DNA from: Chryseobacterium balustinum
Lineage (GTDB): Bacteria > Bacteroidota > Bacteroidia > Flavobacteriales > Weeksellaceae
Direction of reading: 5' to 3'
Assembly (NCBI RefSeq): GCF_900168205.1
Contig: NZ_FUZE01000013.1
Location: 50,221 to 114,220, forward strand
DNA length: 64,000 nt
Part shown: one piece after another, positions 43,942-53,568 of the stretch
How the letters are laid out: the number at the start of each line of letters is the position of its first letter
Numbering within the stretch: the stretch's first letter is position 1
Made by a program: the position numbers and the translations under genes
The notes under the pieces: model-generated
Told to the model about the DNA's origin: nothing
What the model saw: only the letters and a program-made list of their open reading frames with translations
Database searches by the model: none

Positions 43942-45151
43942 TTTTCATTTTTTTAATTACTTTTAAATAATTTTCCGTAGCTTTTTCTAATGAATACTTT
44001 TCTTTTGCGAGCTTCAAAGCCATTTCTCCTTGCTCATCTATTAATGACTGATCTTTTGTATACTTTACAAAATCATTTGCAGATTTCTCATTAATTTCTA
44101 ATGGTAAAACATATCCTATGTTTCTCTCTCGAATTGTTTCTGCCTGCCACCCTTCATGGTTTATTAAAATGGGTTTATTTGCTCCTAAAGTATCAAAAAA
44201 TTTATTGGCAGAATTCACCCATAGTTCGGGGATATCTATCACGAAAGAAGAACCCATAGAAACAGCATTATACCAGAGTGGTAGCTCGTTTTTTGTGATA
44301 GGATTTAAAATAAAAACATTTCTATTTAGAAGATCTCTTTCCTTGGCTGAATTAATAATATTTTCTTTTTCTGCTCCTGAACCTATTAAAATGTAAACCA
44401 ACTTCTCATCTAGCTTTAAAGTTTCCTCAGCCAATTCGATAAACTTAATCAACCCATTAACTTTACCAAATGTACCAGCATATAAAACTGAAAACCTTGG
44501 AACAAAGCCTATAACCTCCTTTAAGTTTACTACATCACTCTTATTTTGGAAACGACTTATTTCTGAAATATTTTCAATTATAATATCTGTTTTATTCTTA
44601 AATTGGGGATATCTTGTTACAATTGAATGCTGCATACCCACTGAAAGTGGTACTATTGCGGAAGCATTTTTATAAATTGTTTTTTCCAACATATATAGCA
44701 ATTTTTGCATCCATTTATTTTTAACAGCGCCTATAGCTATTACTGCTTCCGGCCAGACATCACGAACTTCGAAAATAAATGGCGTTTTATTAATCCATTT
44801 TTTCATTAAAGCGGGTATGCCAATAGTCAATGGTGTTGAAGTTGCTAATAATATATCACCTTTTAATTTCAAAAGACGAAAGGACGAAAAAAAAAGGAAT
44901 TTTACAAACACTAATAATCTTTGAAAATATGATAAATGATTACCGTAAGGCAAGTAAATATAATTGACTGTGATACCTTCTCGTTCAATCACGGTCCAAC
45001 GTTTATCTGTTTTATATTTTATTTCTGAGGTAGATGTAATAACTGTTACTTCTATATTTTCACTAATAAAAGATTTGGCTAAATCATAAGATCTTGTACC
45101 GCCATTTGAATCAGGAAAAGTAAAATACTGGTGTAAATAAATTAACTTCAT
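43934..45151 (-). CDS. Glycosyltransferase family 4 protein, WbuB-like
   Basis: The 405-residue GT-B enzyme has the N-terminus LIYLHQYFTFPDSNGGTRSYDLAKSF typical of WbuB-like transferases and a donor lobe with VLYAGTFGKVNGLIKFIE and GSGAEKENII. WbuB of E. coli is associated with L-FucNAc, which fits the capE/wecB/rmlD-like set in the island, but specificity is not proven. It overlaps the acyltransferase gene by 4 bases. Confidence 0.86.
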   Translation of the reverse strand: MKLIYLHQYFTFPDSNGGTRSYDLAKSFISENIEVTVITSTSEIKYKTDKRWTVIEREGITVNYIYLPYGNHLSYFQRLLVFVKFLFFSSFRLLKLKGDILLATSTPLTIGIPALMKKWINKTPFIFEVRDVWPEAVIAIGAVKNKWMQKLLYMLEKTIYKNASAIVPLSVGMQHSIVTRYPQFKNKTDIIIENISEISRFQNKSDVVNLKEVIGFVPRFSVLYAGTFGKVNGLIKFIELAEETLKLDEKLVYILIGSGAEKENIINSAKERDLLNRNVFILNPITKNELPLWYNAVSMGSSFVIDIPELWVNSANKFFDTLGANKPILINHEGWQAETIRERNIGYVLPLEINEKSANDFVKYTKDQSLIDEQGEMALKLAKEKYSLEKATENYLKVIKKMKNV

Positions 45152-45657
45152 TTTACTTCTCCTATTTTTTTTGCAGGAACTCCGCCATAAATACTTTTCT
45201 CATCTCTCATTGGTTTATTTAATACTGCTCCGGCAGCTAATATAGATTGTTTTGGAAGAATTGCTCCACCTATTACAGAGCAATTTCCTGCAACCCAAGA
45301 ACCATCTTCTATCCTAACCTCATTCGCAACACCTTTTCCATAACGAAAAGAACCATTTTGAAAAATATGATTACCGGAAGAAATTATACAATTTGGTCCT
45401 ATAATTACCTCTTCCCCAATTTTAATCTTTGTCCCAATTATCACATTATTATGTGCAATATAGACATTATTACCCACCTCTAGACCACTAAGAGATGTGA
45501 TAGTAACTGTTGAAGCAACTTGAAAATTTTTACCACATTTCTTCATCATTAGAGAATACAAAAATCCTCTTAGCCCCATAAAAAATGGATGATTAGGCAA
45601 AAAATATGTTACAGTTTTCACAAACCATGAATACAGTATTGATGCTTTAAGCTTCAT
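45148..45657 (-). CDS. Hexapeptide-repeat O-acetyltransferase
   Basis: The 169-residue LbH protein has the repeat region GNNVYIAHNNVIIGTKIKIGEEVIIGPN, SSGNHIFQNG and AAGAVLNKP, ending GGVPAKKIGEVK. It is of the WbbJ/LacA O-acetyltransferase type and lacks the N-terminal Rossmann part of PglD. An N-terminal hydrophobic stretch (ILYSWFVKTVTYFL) may associate with the membrane. It overlaps both neighbouring glycosyltransferase genes. Confidence 0.84.
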   Translation of the reverse strand: MKLKASILYSWFVKTVTYFLPNHPFFMGLRGFLYSLMMKKCGKNFQVASTVTITSLSGLEVGNNVYIAHNNVIIGTKIKIGEEVIIGPNCIISSGNHIFQNGSFRYGKGVANEVRIEDGSWVAGNCSVIGGAILPKQSILAAGAVLNKPMRDEKSIYGGVPAKKIGEVK

Positions 45658-46807
45658 AAAATATACTTTTTATAAAATTTTTAATTGTAAAATCTTTAAT
45701 TTTTTCAAAACCCTTTTTTCTGACAAAATTATATTTATCATTATCATAAATAATGGATATAATTTTATTTTTAAAATCTTCTACATCATTGAAGTTTGCA
45801 AAAATTATTTCTTCATTATCTACAAATGTTTTGGGTAAACTTCCTACTGGTGTGCTGATAATGAGCAATCCGTTTGCCATTGCTTCAAGAATTACTCTTG
45901 GAGAACCCTCAGAAAGACTTCCAAACAAAAAGATATCACCTTCTCGAAACAAATTATTAATAACCAATCTATCATCTATATGTCCTAAAAAGTCAATGTT
46001 TCTAAAATTGTTTTCGTTACAAATTGATTTTAATTTAGTATCAAACTCTCCACCACCTATAACAGTCAGTTTTATATTTGGAATTTTTCTTTGTACCATC
46101 CCAAATGCTTTTATAATTGTTTCAACACCTTTTGCTGTTCTTAAATAGCCTAAATAAATAAACCTTGCTTCGGTTGGATTTATATTTTTTTCTTTAAAGT
46201 AAAAATCATTATCAGTTAATGTAGAAGAAACTAAAGCAGTCGCTTGTATATTTTTTTTTGCTAATTTTTCAGCTATATGGTGTCCATTTGTAAATACTTT
46301 TGCCTCTTTACAGGCCCAAGTGTAGAAAGAATTCTCTAATTTAAATCCATTTATAAGAATTGTTTTCTTAATCCAGCTGAAATTAGGATTTTTTTCAGCC
46401 GCATCTATAGGATCCCCTACATAATGAATGATTCTTTTACTAGATTTTCCGTAGACTTTTTGTAGCCAGCCAAAAGGAACGGGATATCGGGCATAATAGG
46501 TATCAATATTTTTTAAATTTCTATAAGCTTTTAGATATGAGAAAAAATATTTTAAAGAACTTATGTATCCTCCACTTGTAAATGGTAGTGGATAAACAGA
46601 TACATTTTTTAGATGTGATATAGCGTGACCATCTATTTTATCGGAATAATCTAAAACTTTCACAGGGGACAACAGTATAATATTATCATAATAATTTATG
46701 ATTTCATTTAGGTAAATCCAATGGGTATTGGGTATATAATGTTCATTACCTAACCTTTGTAAAGTCCACGCGTGTAATAGTATTGTTCCTTTCTTTTTAC
46801 TTTCCAT
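45647..46807 (-). CDS. Glycosyltransferase family 4 protein
   Basis: The 386-residue GT-B enzyme has the donor-lobe motifs LGYLRTAKGVETIIKAF, VIGGGEFDTKLKS and LFGSLSEGSPRVILEAMANGLLIIST, characteristic of GT4. It adds a sugar of the system A repeat unit. The start is 8 bases after the stop of the beta-helix gene; specificity is unknown. Confidence 0.87.
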   Translation of the reverse strand: MESKKKGTILLHAWTLQRLGNEHYIPNTHWIYLNEIINYYDNIILLSPVKVLDYSDKIDGHAISHLKNVSVYPLPFTSGGYISSLKYFFSYLKAYRNLKNIDTYYARYPVPFGWLQKVYGKSSKRIIHYVGDPIDAAEKNPNFSWIKKTILINGFKLENSFYTWACKEAKVFTNGHHIAEKLAKKNIQATALVSSTLTDNDFYFKEKNINPTEARFIYLGYLRTAKGVETIIKAFGMVQRKIPNIKLTVIGGGEFDTKLKSICNENNFRNIDFLGHIDDRLVINNLFREGDIFLFGSLSEGSPRVILEAMANGLLIISTPVGSLPKTFVDNEEIIFANFNDVEDFKNKIISIIYDNDKYNFVRKKGFEKIKDFTIKNFIKSIFYEA

Positions 46808-46815
46808 ACAGCGAA

Positions 46816-47952
46816 TTAGTTTTTATTTAGTATTTCCATATTTCCCCGAAGTGCATCCCATTGTTTTTGATTGAAATAATCTGCACCTCGTTTTGATTTA
46901 TGAAAGATTTGAATATCTGAAATATTAATACTAATTTTAAATTTAGGCTTTTTAAATTCCTTTACAGCTATTGCTGTATAGTAAGTACTTAAATTATTGA
47001 TGTCAATTTGGCCTCGAATATTATAATTATTCGCACAATCATATATGCCTAAAATTGCAATGCCATACTTTCCTCCGATGATTTTTGGATTATTAATCTT
47101 GATATTTACTTTTTTATCATTTACTCCAGGTAGTTTGGCTAAAGATATGACGATTCCATAAATAGGATTATAGAAACATATTGGACTTTCAATCAGTATA
47201 TTGTCTAATACATCCTCATTACTATTTGCCTCTATGTCTATACCAGCTTTCGGACTTTGACCATTTGAATTTGCTACTAAGGGTTTTATCAGTTTTACGC
47301 CATCCGCAGAAGTGATAGATAAGGCATTTCTTCTGTTGTGATCAAGATACGCATTATGAATTTCAATATTTTTACTAGGTACTCCATTTCTTCCTCCGAT
47401 ATATATACCATCGCCCCACATTTCTTTTACAATCGGGTTTATTATTTTTATGTTTTTTGATGAAATAATTCTGATTCCCATCCCCCATTGACCTTTTGAG
47501 TTCGAATGCTCGAATCTTTCACCTACTAAATAAGAATTATATATTTTTACATTTTCTATATGATCAACAATCAAAACTGCAAAGTGCGATTTATTATTGG
47601 GATTGGATTTCAAAACACAGTCCGTTTGAAATATCAAAATTTGGTTGGAATTTAATTTTAAACCATTCTCATTTATTTGAATTTCTTCATTAGGCAAAAC
47701 AACAACATTATGCTTATTAAGAATTTCTTGAATGAATTCAGTCGGATTTTTTTGATTTTTAACAGATTTTATGTAAACTGCCTTTTTGATATATACATCT
47801 ATTTCTTCTTTATATTTATTTTTATCAGCATTCGAATGCAGGTACTTATTTGATATAGGATAATATCTAAACTCTTTATACAAAAGCGATTGTTGTGCAC
47901 ATACTATACTTATACAACTGATTAAAATTATAAAAGCTATTCTATTTTTCAT
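46816..47952 (-). CDS. Secreted right-handed beta-helix protein (pectate-lyase-like fold)
   Basis: The 378-residue protein has a signal peptide (MKNRIAFIILISCISIVCAQQ) and then a series of right-handed beta-helix rungs (about 110-330) such as NVKIYNSYLVGERFEHSN, KIINPIVKEMWGDGIYIGGR and RNALSITSADGVKLIKPLVA. This fold is found in polysaccharide lyases and glycoside hydrolases and in some epimerases; no catalytic set is decisive. Between Wzy and glycosyltransferase genes it may trim, cleave or bind the system A polymer. It overlaps the polymerase gene by 11 bases. Confidence 0.78.
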   Translation of the reverse strand: MKNRIAFIILISCISIVCAQQSLLYKEFRYYPISNKYLHSNADKNKYKEEIDVYIKKAVYIKSVKNQKNPTEFIQEILNKHNVVVLPNEEIQINENGLKLNSNQILIFQTDCVLKSNPNNKSHFAVLIVDHIENVKIYNSYLVGERFEHSNSKGQWGMGIRIISSKNIKIINPIVKEMWGDGIYIGGRNGVPSKNIEIHNAYLDHNRRNALSITSADGVKLIKPLVANSNGQSPKAGIDIEANSNEDVLDNILIESPICFYNPIYGIVISLAKLPGVNDKKVNIKINNPKIIGGKYGIAILGIYDCANNYNIRGQIDINNLSTYYTAIAVKEFKKPKFKISINISDIQIFHKSKRGADYFNQKQWDALRGNMEILNKN

Positions 47953-49099
47953 TTCTAATTTTTAATGAATTGCTTTTATTTAAACTTCCGTTTATGCAAG
48001 CTAAAAAATACCACATAATTAAATATAACAATACGCCTCCTGTTTTGCTCATAATGAAAACCATAGAAAAGAAAATTATGAGATAAATGATATTCTTTTC
48101 TCTCTTATACTGTTTGATATTCTTTATTAAGAGCACTGCTAAGAAGTACATAAAAATAATTAGTGCAAATAATCCTCCCGTTACCGCTAAATAAATAAAC
48201 AAGTTGTGTGTATCTATAATTTTACCTTGTCTAATATTTATTTCTACTTTGTAGCCAATCTCACCAACCCCAAATGGATTATTTACAAATATATCATAAG
48301 CACTTTCCCAAATGTCACTTCTACCGCTTGTAATATTTGCGTCCAAAAACCTATTATATAACGCACTATTTAGAAATATATTAAATACAAAAGTTGAGAT
48401 TATTAAAGCTGAGAATATTACAAATCTTTTTACTCTTTTTGAAATATTCTTTAAAAGTAAAATATAAATAACAACCGATAAGATACAAAGAATAAATGAT
48501 CCCTTTGAGCCTGAGGCTAACAATAAGTTAAACATAAAAGGTATTGGAACAGCCAATAAAAATCTAAAAAACTTTGGTAGCCTAAGACCATTTTCGATTA
48601 CCCCCATTACCAAAAACAAGATACCTAAACTGGTTCTAACACTTAATGAATTAGGATTTTCTCCTAGAAAAAATAATCTATCATTTCTAATATCAAAAGA
48701 GCTTGCACCCAAAATATTAAATGCAAATAGAATACTCAAAATTCCCATACCAATTCCGAAACTAATCAATGAAGTAGTAATTAGTTTTGGATAGATTGAA
48801 AAAAAAGTAGATAAAAAAACAAAAAAAATAATTGCTGTTAAAAACTTAAAATTAAGTGCTGATTCACCTTGAATATGATAATCAAATATGCTCCCTAATA
48901 TTAAGAATAATAAAAAAATTAAAAATAAAGGAAACGCATTTTTAATTTTTTTACTAATTATATACCAATTTTTCGAAGAAGATAAAACATGGATAAAAAT
49001 CACTCCAATCAGTAATTCTTTTAGAAAGGGTAAATATTTTTCGGAAAATAAACCCAATGCTAATAGTATGGATAGCGATATAATTAAAATTTTAGGCAT
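47942..49099 (-). CDS. O-antigen ligase/polymerase-family protein (Wzy), system A
   Basis: The 385-residue membrane protein has about ten helices and the Wzy_C-like periplasmic loop SGRSDIWESAYDIFVNNPFGVGEIGY...DTHNLFIYLAVTGG, the pattern of O-antigen ligases and polymerases. In this operon with Wzx, Wzc and Wza it is the likely polymerase. It differs from the EpsG-type polymerase of system B. Confidence 0.86.
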   Translation of the reverse strand: MPKILIISLSILLALGLFSEKYLPFLKELLIGVIFIHVLSSSKNWYIISKKIKNAFPLFLIFLLFLILGSIFDYHIQGESALNFKFLTAIIFFVFLSTFFSIYPKLITTSLISFGIGMGILSILFAFNILGASSFDIRNDRLFFLGENPNSLSVRTSLGILFLVMGVIENGLRLPKFFRFLLAVPIPFMFNLLLASGSKGSFILCILSVVIYILLLKNISKRVKRFVIFSALIISTFVFNIFLNSALYNRFLDANITSGRSDIWESAYDIFVNNPFGVGEIGYKVEINIRQGKIIDTHNLFIYLAVTGGLFALIIFMYFLAVLLIKNIKQYKREKNIIYLIIFFSMVFIMSKTGGVLLYLIMWYFLACINGSLNKSNSLKIRNEK

Positions 49100-49112
49100 T
49101 GAGTTTTACTTA

Positions 49113-49715
49113 TTAATCTTCAAATACTCGAGGAACTTTATCAATATCAGTCTTGACAATTTTGCCTGGATTACCAGCCACAATTGAATTAGGAGGTACA
49201 TCTTTTGTAACGACTGTGTTTGCAGCTACTATGGAATTATTCCCAATTCTTACTCCTTTGTTAATTCTTGCATATTGGCCAATCCAAACGTTTTCCCCAA
49301 TGATAATAGGTTTAGAATCTGAGTATTTCCATTTTCTAAAGTCAGAACCTACCTTACTTTTTTGCATAATGATCCTGTCGTAAGGATTGACTGGATGGTT
49401 ATTATTGTCAACAATTGTTACATTATTTGATATTACAGTTCCTTGCTTTATCGTAATTGACTCTACAGCACCAACAAACGAATTATATCCAATCTGCGTG
49501 TTTGCTTCAAATATTATTTTACCACCATTTTGACTTATTAATCTTGCGTGCATTAATACATTAGCTCCGATCATTATATCATTTCGAGTACTCCCATTTG
49601 ATATACTCATTTGAGAAGTTTTGTTAAAATCAACATCTTTATCAAGTAAAGCCTTCTTACTAAACTTTAAATGTAATCTTTTTTTATAAAGTCGGTGAAT
49701 CAATGTATAAATCAT
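49113..49715 (-). CDS. Hexapeptide-repeat acetyltransferase
   Basis: The 200-residue LbH acetyltransferase has [38 protein letters not shown] with the catalytic histidine region, and [32 protein letters not shown]...[11 protein letters not shown]. It is similar to maltose/galactoside O-acetyltransferases of capsule loci. It overlaps the flippase gene by 4 bases (ATGA). Confidence 0.86.
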   Translation of the reverse strand: MIYTLIHRLYKKRLHLKFSKKALLDKDVDFNKTSQMSISNGSTRNDIMIGANVLMHARLISQNGGKIIFEANTQIGYNSFVGAVESITIKQGTVISNNVTIVDNNNHPVNPYDRIIMQKSKVGSDFRKWKYSDSKPIIIGENVWIGQYARINKGVRIGNNSIVAANTVVTKDVPPNSIVAGNPGKIVKTDIDKVPRVFED

Positions 49716-51250
49716 TTTCTTTTTATTTTAGAAATCAAACTGTTATAAATTCCTTTTAATATCTTTTTTTCTTCATGATTAAAAATAAAATAAAAATAAA
49801 GGACTGAGTATAAACTTACAAAAATGAAAGTATTAACTATTAAATTTAAATTTTGATTATCAATAAAAATGTAATTTTTAATAATCATTAAAATAGATAA
49901 AATTACTATATATAAGATACAGGGATAAATGATGGATGACGTGTAAAATTCTTTAATGTTTAAACCAACTTTTTTACCTGCGAAATGTACAGTTGTAATA
50001 AGAGTTAAAAATTGAGCTATAACCAAAACAATAAATATGGAAATTGGTGGTAATTCTAAATAATAAAGAAGATACCCAATGGGCAATATAGCAACCAATA
50101 ATATAGATATAACTATCTGATACCATTTGATGTTTCCTTCAGCATATAATGCTCTAGTAATACCCGGATATAGCTGCATTATTAAAAACGCAACTATTAT
50201 AACTCTACAAAATTCAACACTATATTCTGGAGCTTTATTTAACCAAATATCTAAGATTAAAGGGGTAAATACTAATACAGGAATTGCGATAACGCTTGAT
50301 AAATAGAAAGTCATTTTGGAAGAAAAAATAGAAATAAAAAGCATTTTTTCATCATTTCCTTCCCCCTTTGCTTTAACAATCATTGGCGTAAATACAGTAG
50401 TTAAAGTTCCGGCAAAAGTAATTACTAAAGCATTAACTTGATTTGCTATACCGTATGCCGCATTTAATAGGACACCAAAAAAAACATTTAAAATAAGTGC
50501 AATACCTTGATTCCTAACTATCATAGTTAGGGAACCTAGTGTATTCCAGCCAGCAAAAGCAAACATTTCCTTAAACAAATATTTGTCTATATTTCCTTTT
50601 AGTTTTATACGGCATTCTGGATATCTCCAAACACACCATACATAGTTTATTAATCCACCCATCCCAATTGCGAAAAGCATCAATATCGTATAAGTAAGCA
50701 ATAAATCTGAAGTAGTATATAAAAGATATATCGCTGCACATAATTTTAATAGGGAAACAATTGTTTCTGAAATAGAAAAAAACCATAGCTCCTCTCTTGC
50801 ATTAAGGGCAGCATTATATGGAATTACAACGATGGTAATAAATGATGAAATAATCATCACACTAAAAACTTTTTTTGCCACCCCCACCATCTCAGGTTTA
50901 ATATTTAAAAAACCATTAAAAAAAAGTGGCTGAATTGCAAATAAAATTATCGCAATAATAATTCCTAAAAGTAGATGAACTAGAAAGCTAATTTTAAAAA
51001 CATTTGCCAACTTTACATCATCTTTTTGTCCCATAGCAATAGATAAGAATCGCTGTGAAGAAACCATCAAAGCACCATTGAAAAATGCCAACATCGTTAT
51101 TATTCCCGCTATTAAATTATAGAGACCATAAGAATCAATACCTAACTCTTTTAAAACGATTCTTGTGGAAACAAGAGTTACAAATGCATTTACAATAATC
51201 TTTATATACAAAGATCCTGTATTGAACAATACTTTATCTGATTGTCTCAT
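49712..51250 (-). CDS. Oligosaccharide flippase (Wzx), system A
   Basis: The 512-residue protein has about 14 predicted helices and MOP/PST-type features (N-terminal [39 protein letters not shown]). It would flip undecaprenyl-linked units outward. It is not a close relative of the flippase at 30238; the N-terminal [10 protein letters not shown] pattern is typical of capsule-type flippases of Bacteroidetes. It lies 8 bases after the UDP-sugar dehydrogenase gene. Confidence 0.88.
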   Translation of the reverse strand: MRQSDKVLFNTGSLYIKIIVNAFVTLVSTRIVLKELGIDSYGLYNLIAGIITMLAFFNGALMVSSQRFLSIAMGQKDDVKLANVFKISFLVHLLLGIIIAIILFAIQPLFFNGFLNIKPEMVGVAKKVFSVMIISSFITIVVIPYNAALNAREELWFFSISETIVSLLKLCAAIYLLYTTSDLLLTYTILMLFAIGMGGLINYVWCVWRYPECRIKLKGNIDKYLFKEMFAFAGWNTLGSLTMIVRNQGIALILNVFFGVLLNAAYGIANQVNALVITFAGTLTTVFTPMIVKAKGEGNDEKMLFISIFSSKMTFYLSSVIAIPVLVFTPLILDIWLNKAPEYSVEFCRVIIVAFLIMQLYPGITRALYAEGNIKWYQIVISILLVAILPIGYLLYYLELPPISIFIVLVIAQFLTLITTVHFAGKKVGLNIKEFYTSSIIYPCILYIVILSILMIIKNYIFIDNQNLNLIVNTFIFVSLYSVLYFYFIFNHEEKKILKGIYNSLISKIKRK

Positions 51251-51258
51251 AAAATATT

Positions 51259-52551
51259 TTACAGCTTTCCATCAACTTCAATTACAACTCCTTTAACGTC
51301 ATAAATGATAGCATTTTCTTTTTTCAATTTTCTAAAATCCAATTCTTTGAATTCATTATGCGCAACACCTAACACTATTGAATCAAATTTCTTTTCCGGA
51401 ATTTCAGAAAAACTTTCAATTCCATATTCATGCATAACTTCCTTTGGGTTGGCCCATGGATCGTAAATGGTAACAGTTACTGAATATTCTTTCAAAGCTG
51501 AAACTACATCTACAATTTTTGTATTACGAACATCAGGACAATTTTCTTTGAATGTAACACCTAACATTAATACTTCTGCACCATTTACATTGATTCCTCT
51601 CTTAATCATACATTTTATAACCTGTGCTGCAACATATTCACCCATTGAATCGTTAAGCCTTCTTCCTGCTAAGATAATTTCAGGATGATACCCGTGTTCT
51701 TGTGCTTTCTGCGCCAAATAATAAGGATCGACACCAATACAGTGACCACCTACCAATCCTGGTTTGAAAGGAAGGAAATTCCATTTGGTACCTGCCGCTT
51801 CTAGTACAGCATGGGTATCAATCTCTAATAAGTTGAATATTTTTGCCAATTCGTTAACAAAAGCGATATTGATGTCACGCTGAGAATTTTCTATCACTTT
51901 TGCAGCTTCTGCCACTTTAATAGTGGGAGCCAAGTGAGTACCTGCAACAATTACAGATCTGTATAAATTATCAACAATTTTTCCAATTTCTGGTGTAGAC
52001 CCTGAAGTCACTTTTAAGATCTTTTCTACAGTATGCTCTTTATCACCCGGATTAATTCTTTCAGGTGAATAGCCTGCAAAGAAATCTACATTAAACTTTA
52101 ATCCCGATATTTTCTCTAAAACAGGAATACATTCTTCTTCGGTAGCACCAGGATAAACTGTAGATTCGTAGATTACAATATCACCTTTAGATAATACTTT
52201 GGCTACAGTTTCACTTGCCTTGTAAAGAGGTGTAAGATCTGGACGGTTGTTTTTATCAACAGGGGTCGGTACTGTTACTATATAAATATTGGCTTCTCTG
52301 ATATCATCTAAATTTGCTGAACAATACAAACCGCTTGTAGCAAAAACAAATGGGTTTTCTTTCACTAAAACAGCTTGTAAGATCTCATCTTCTACCTCCA
52401 AAGTATTGTCTGTACCTTGATTGAGTTCATCTATACGCTTTTGATTGATATCAAATCCTACGACAGGATATTGTGTTGCAAACAAACGTGCTAAAGGCAA
52501 ACCTACATATCCTAAACCGATAATAGCAATTTGATGTTTCGAATTATTCAT
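51259..52551 (-). CDS. wbpO: UDP-N-acetyl-D-galactosamine 6-dehydrogenase (WbpO/TviB-like)
   Basis: The 430-residue UDP-sugar dehydrogenase has the NAD motif [49 protein letters not shown] and the catalytic C271 in [16 protein letters not shown]. Its N-terminus follows WbpO and TviB, which oxidise UDP-GalNAc (or GlcNAc) to the uronic acid. With the WbpP-like epimerase next to it, the product is expected to be UDP-GalNAcA, as in Vi antigen and some O-antigens. Confidence 0.92.
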   Translation of the reverse strand: MNNSKHQIAIIGLGYVGLPLARLFATQYPVVGFDINQKRIDELNQGTDNTLEVEDEILQAVLVKENPFVFATSGLYCSANLDDIREANIYIVTVPTPVDKNNRPDLTPLYKASETVAKVLSKGDIVIYESTVYPGATEEECIPVLEKISGLKFNVDFFAGYSPERINPGDKEHTVEKILKVTSGSTPEIGKIVDNLYRSVIVAGTHLAPTIKVAEAAKVIENSQRDINIAFVNELAKIFNLLEIDTHAVLEAAGTKWNFLPFKPGLVGGHCIGVDPYYLAQKAQEHGYHPEIILAGRRLNDSMGEYVAAQVIKCMIKRGINVNGAEVLMLGVTFKENCPDVRNTKIVDVVSALKEYSVTVTIYDPWANPKEVMHEYGIESFSEIPEKKFDSIVLGVAHNEFKELDFRKLKKENAIIYDVKGVVIEVDGKL

Positions 52552-52597
52552 TTTTTAGAGTTTTTGTTATTAGTTTAAACAACTTTTTTTCATGGAT

Positions 52598-53566
52598 TTA
52601 TTTAAGGTTTTCCCAATACCATTTTACAGCCTCACCAAGACCAAGATCTATAGTATGTGTAGGCTTATAATTTAATAATGACTGCGCTTTTTCTATAGAT
52701 GCCAAAGAGTGTGGTATATCTCCTATTCTGTTGGGTCCATAGGTAATATTAATATCTGTAATTTTTTTATCAAAATTACTTAGATGCTTTTTGAGATGTG
52801 TTACGAGATCATTTAAAGTTGTACGATCTCCCACTGCTGTATTATACACTGTGTTAATGGCATCTGGATTATCAGTCAGCATCGCCAGTTCGTTCATCTG
52901 AATGACGTTATCTATATAGGTGAAGTCTCTTGAATAATCACCAGTACCGTTAATAGTAGGCGACTCGTGGTTCATCAGTTGTTTTACAAACAAAGGTATC
53001 ACAGCAGCATAAGCACCATTGGGGTCTTGACGACGCCCAAACACATTGAAATATCTTAAACCAATGCATTCAATACCGTACGTTCGGCTAAAAACATCTG
53101 CATATAACTCGTTAACATACTTTGTAATAGCATAGGGTGATAAAGGTTTTCCTATAACATCTTCAACCTTTGGTAAAGATTCAGAATCTCCATAAGTAGA
53201 TGAAGATGCTGCATATACAAATCGTTTAACCTTTGCATCTCTTACCGCGATCAGCATATTTAAAAAACCAGACACATTCACATCATTGCTGGTTGTGGGA
53301 TCTTTAATAGAACGGGGAACAGACCCTAATGCTGCTTGATGCAATACATAATCTACCCCTTCTACAGCTTTTTGGCAAGTTGGAAAATCGCGAATATCAC
53401 CTTCGATAAGTTGATAATTTGGATCTTGAAGAAATACTTCTATATTATGACGATGTCCAGTCGCAAAATTGTCTAAACAAACAACATTATAGCCTTTATT
53501 TAAAAAATATTCTGTAAGATTTGAACCTATAAATCCAGCTCCTCCAGTAATTAAAATTTTGTTCAT
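52598..53566 (-). CDS. wbpP: UDP-N-acetylglucosamine 4-epimerase (WbpP/TviC-like)
   Basis: The 322-residue extended SDR has GGAGFIG (8-14), the WbpP signature NLTEYFLNKGYNVVCLDNFATGH, S121-S123 and Y145/K149 in YAITK. WbpP interconverts UDP-GlcNAc and UDP-GalNAc. It directly precedes wbpO and follows wzc by 2 bases, so system A should feed on UDP-GalNAc and UDP-GalNAcA. Confidence 0.92.
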   Translation of the reverse strand: MNKILITGGAGFIGSNLTEYFLNKGYNVVCLDNFATGHRHNIEVFLQDPNYQLIEGDIRDFPTCQKAVEGVDYVLHQAALGSVPRSIKDPTTSNDVNVSGFLNMLIAVRDAKVKRFVYAASSSTYGDSESLPKVEDVIGKPLSPYAITKYVNELYADVFSRTYGIECIGLRYFNVFGRRQDPNGAYAAVIPLFVKQLMNHESPTINGTGDYSRDFTYIDNVIQMNELAMLTDNPDAINTVYNTAVGDRTTLNDLVTHLKKHLSNFDKKITDINITYGPNRIGDIPHSLASIEKAQSLLNYKPTHTIDLGLGEAVKWYWENLK

Positions 53567-53568
53567 TA

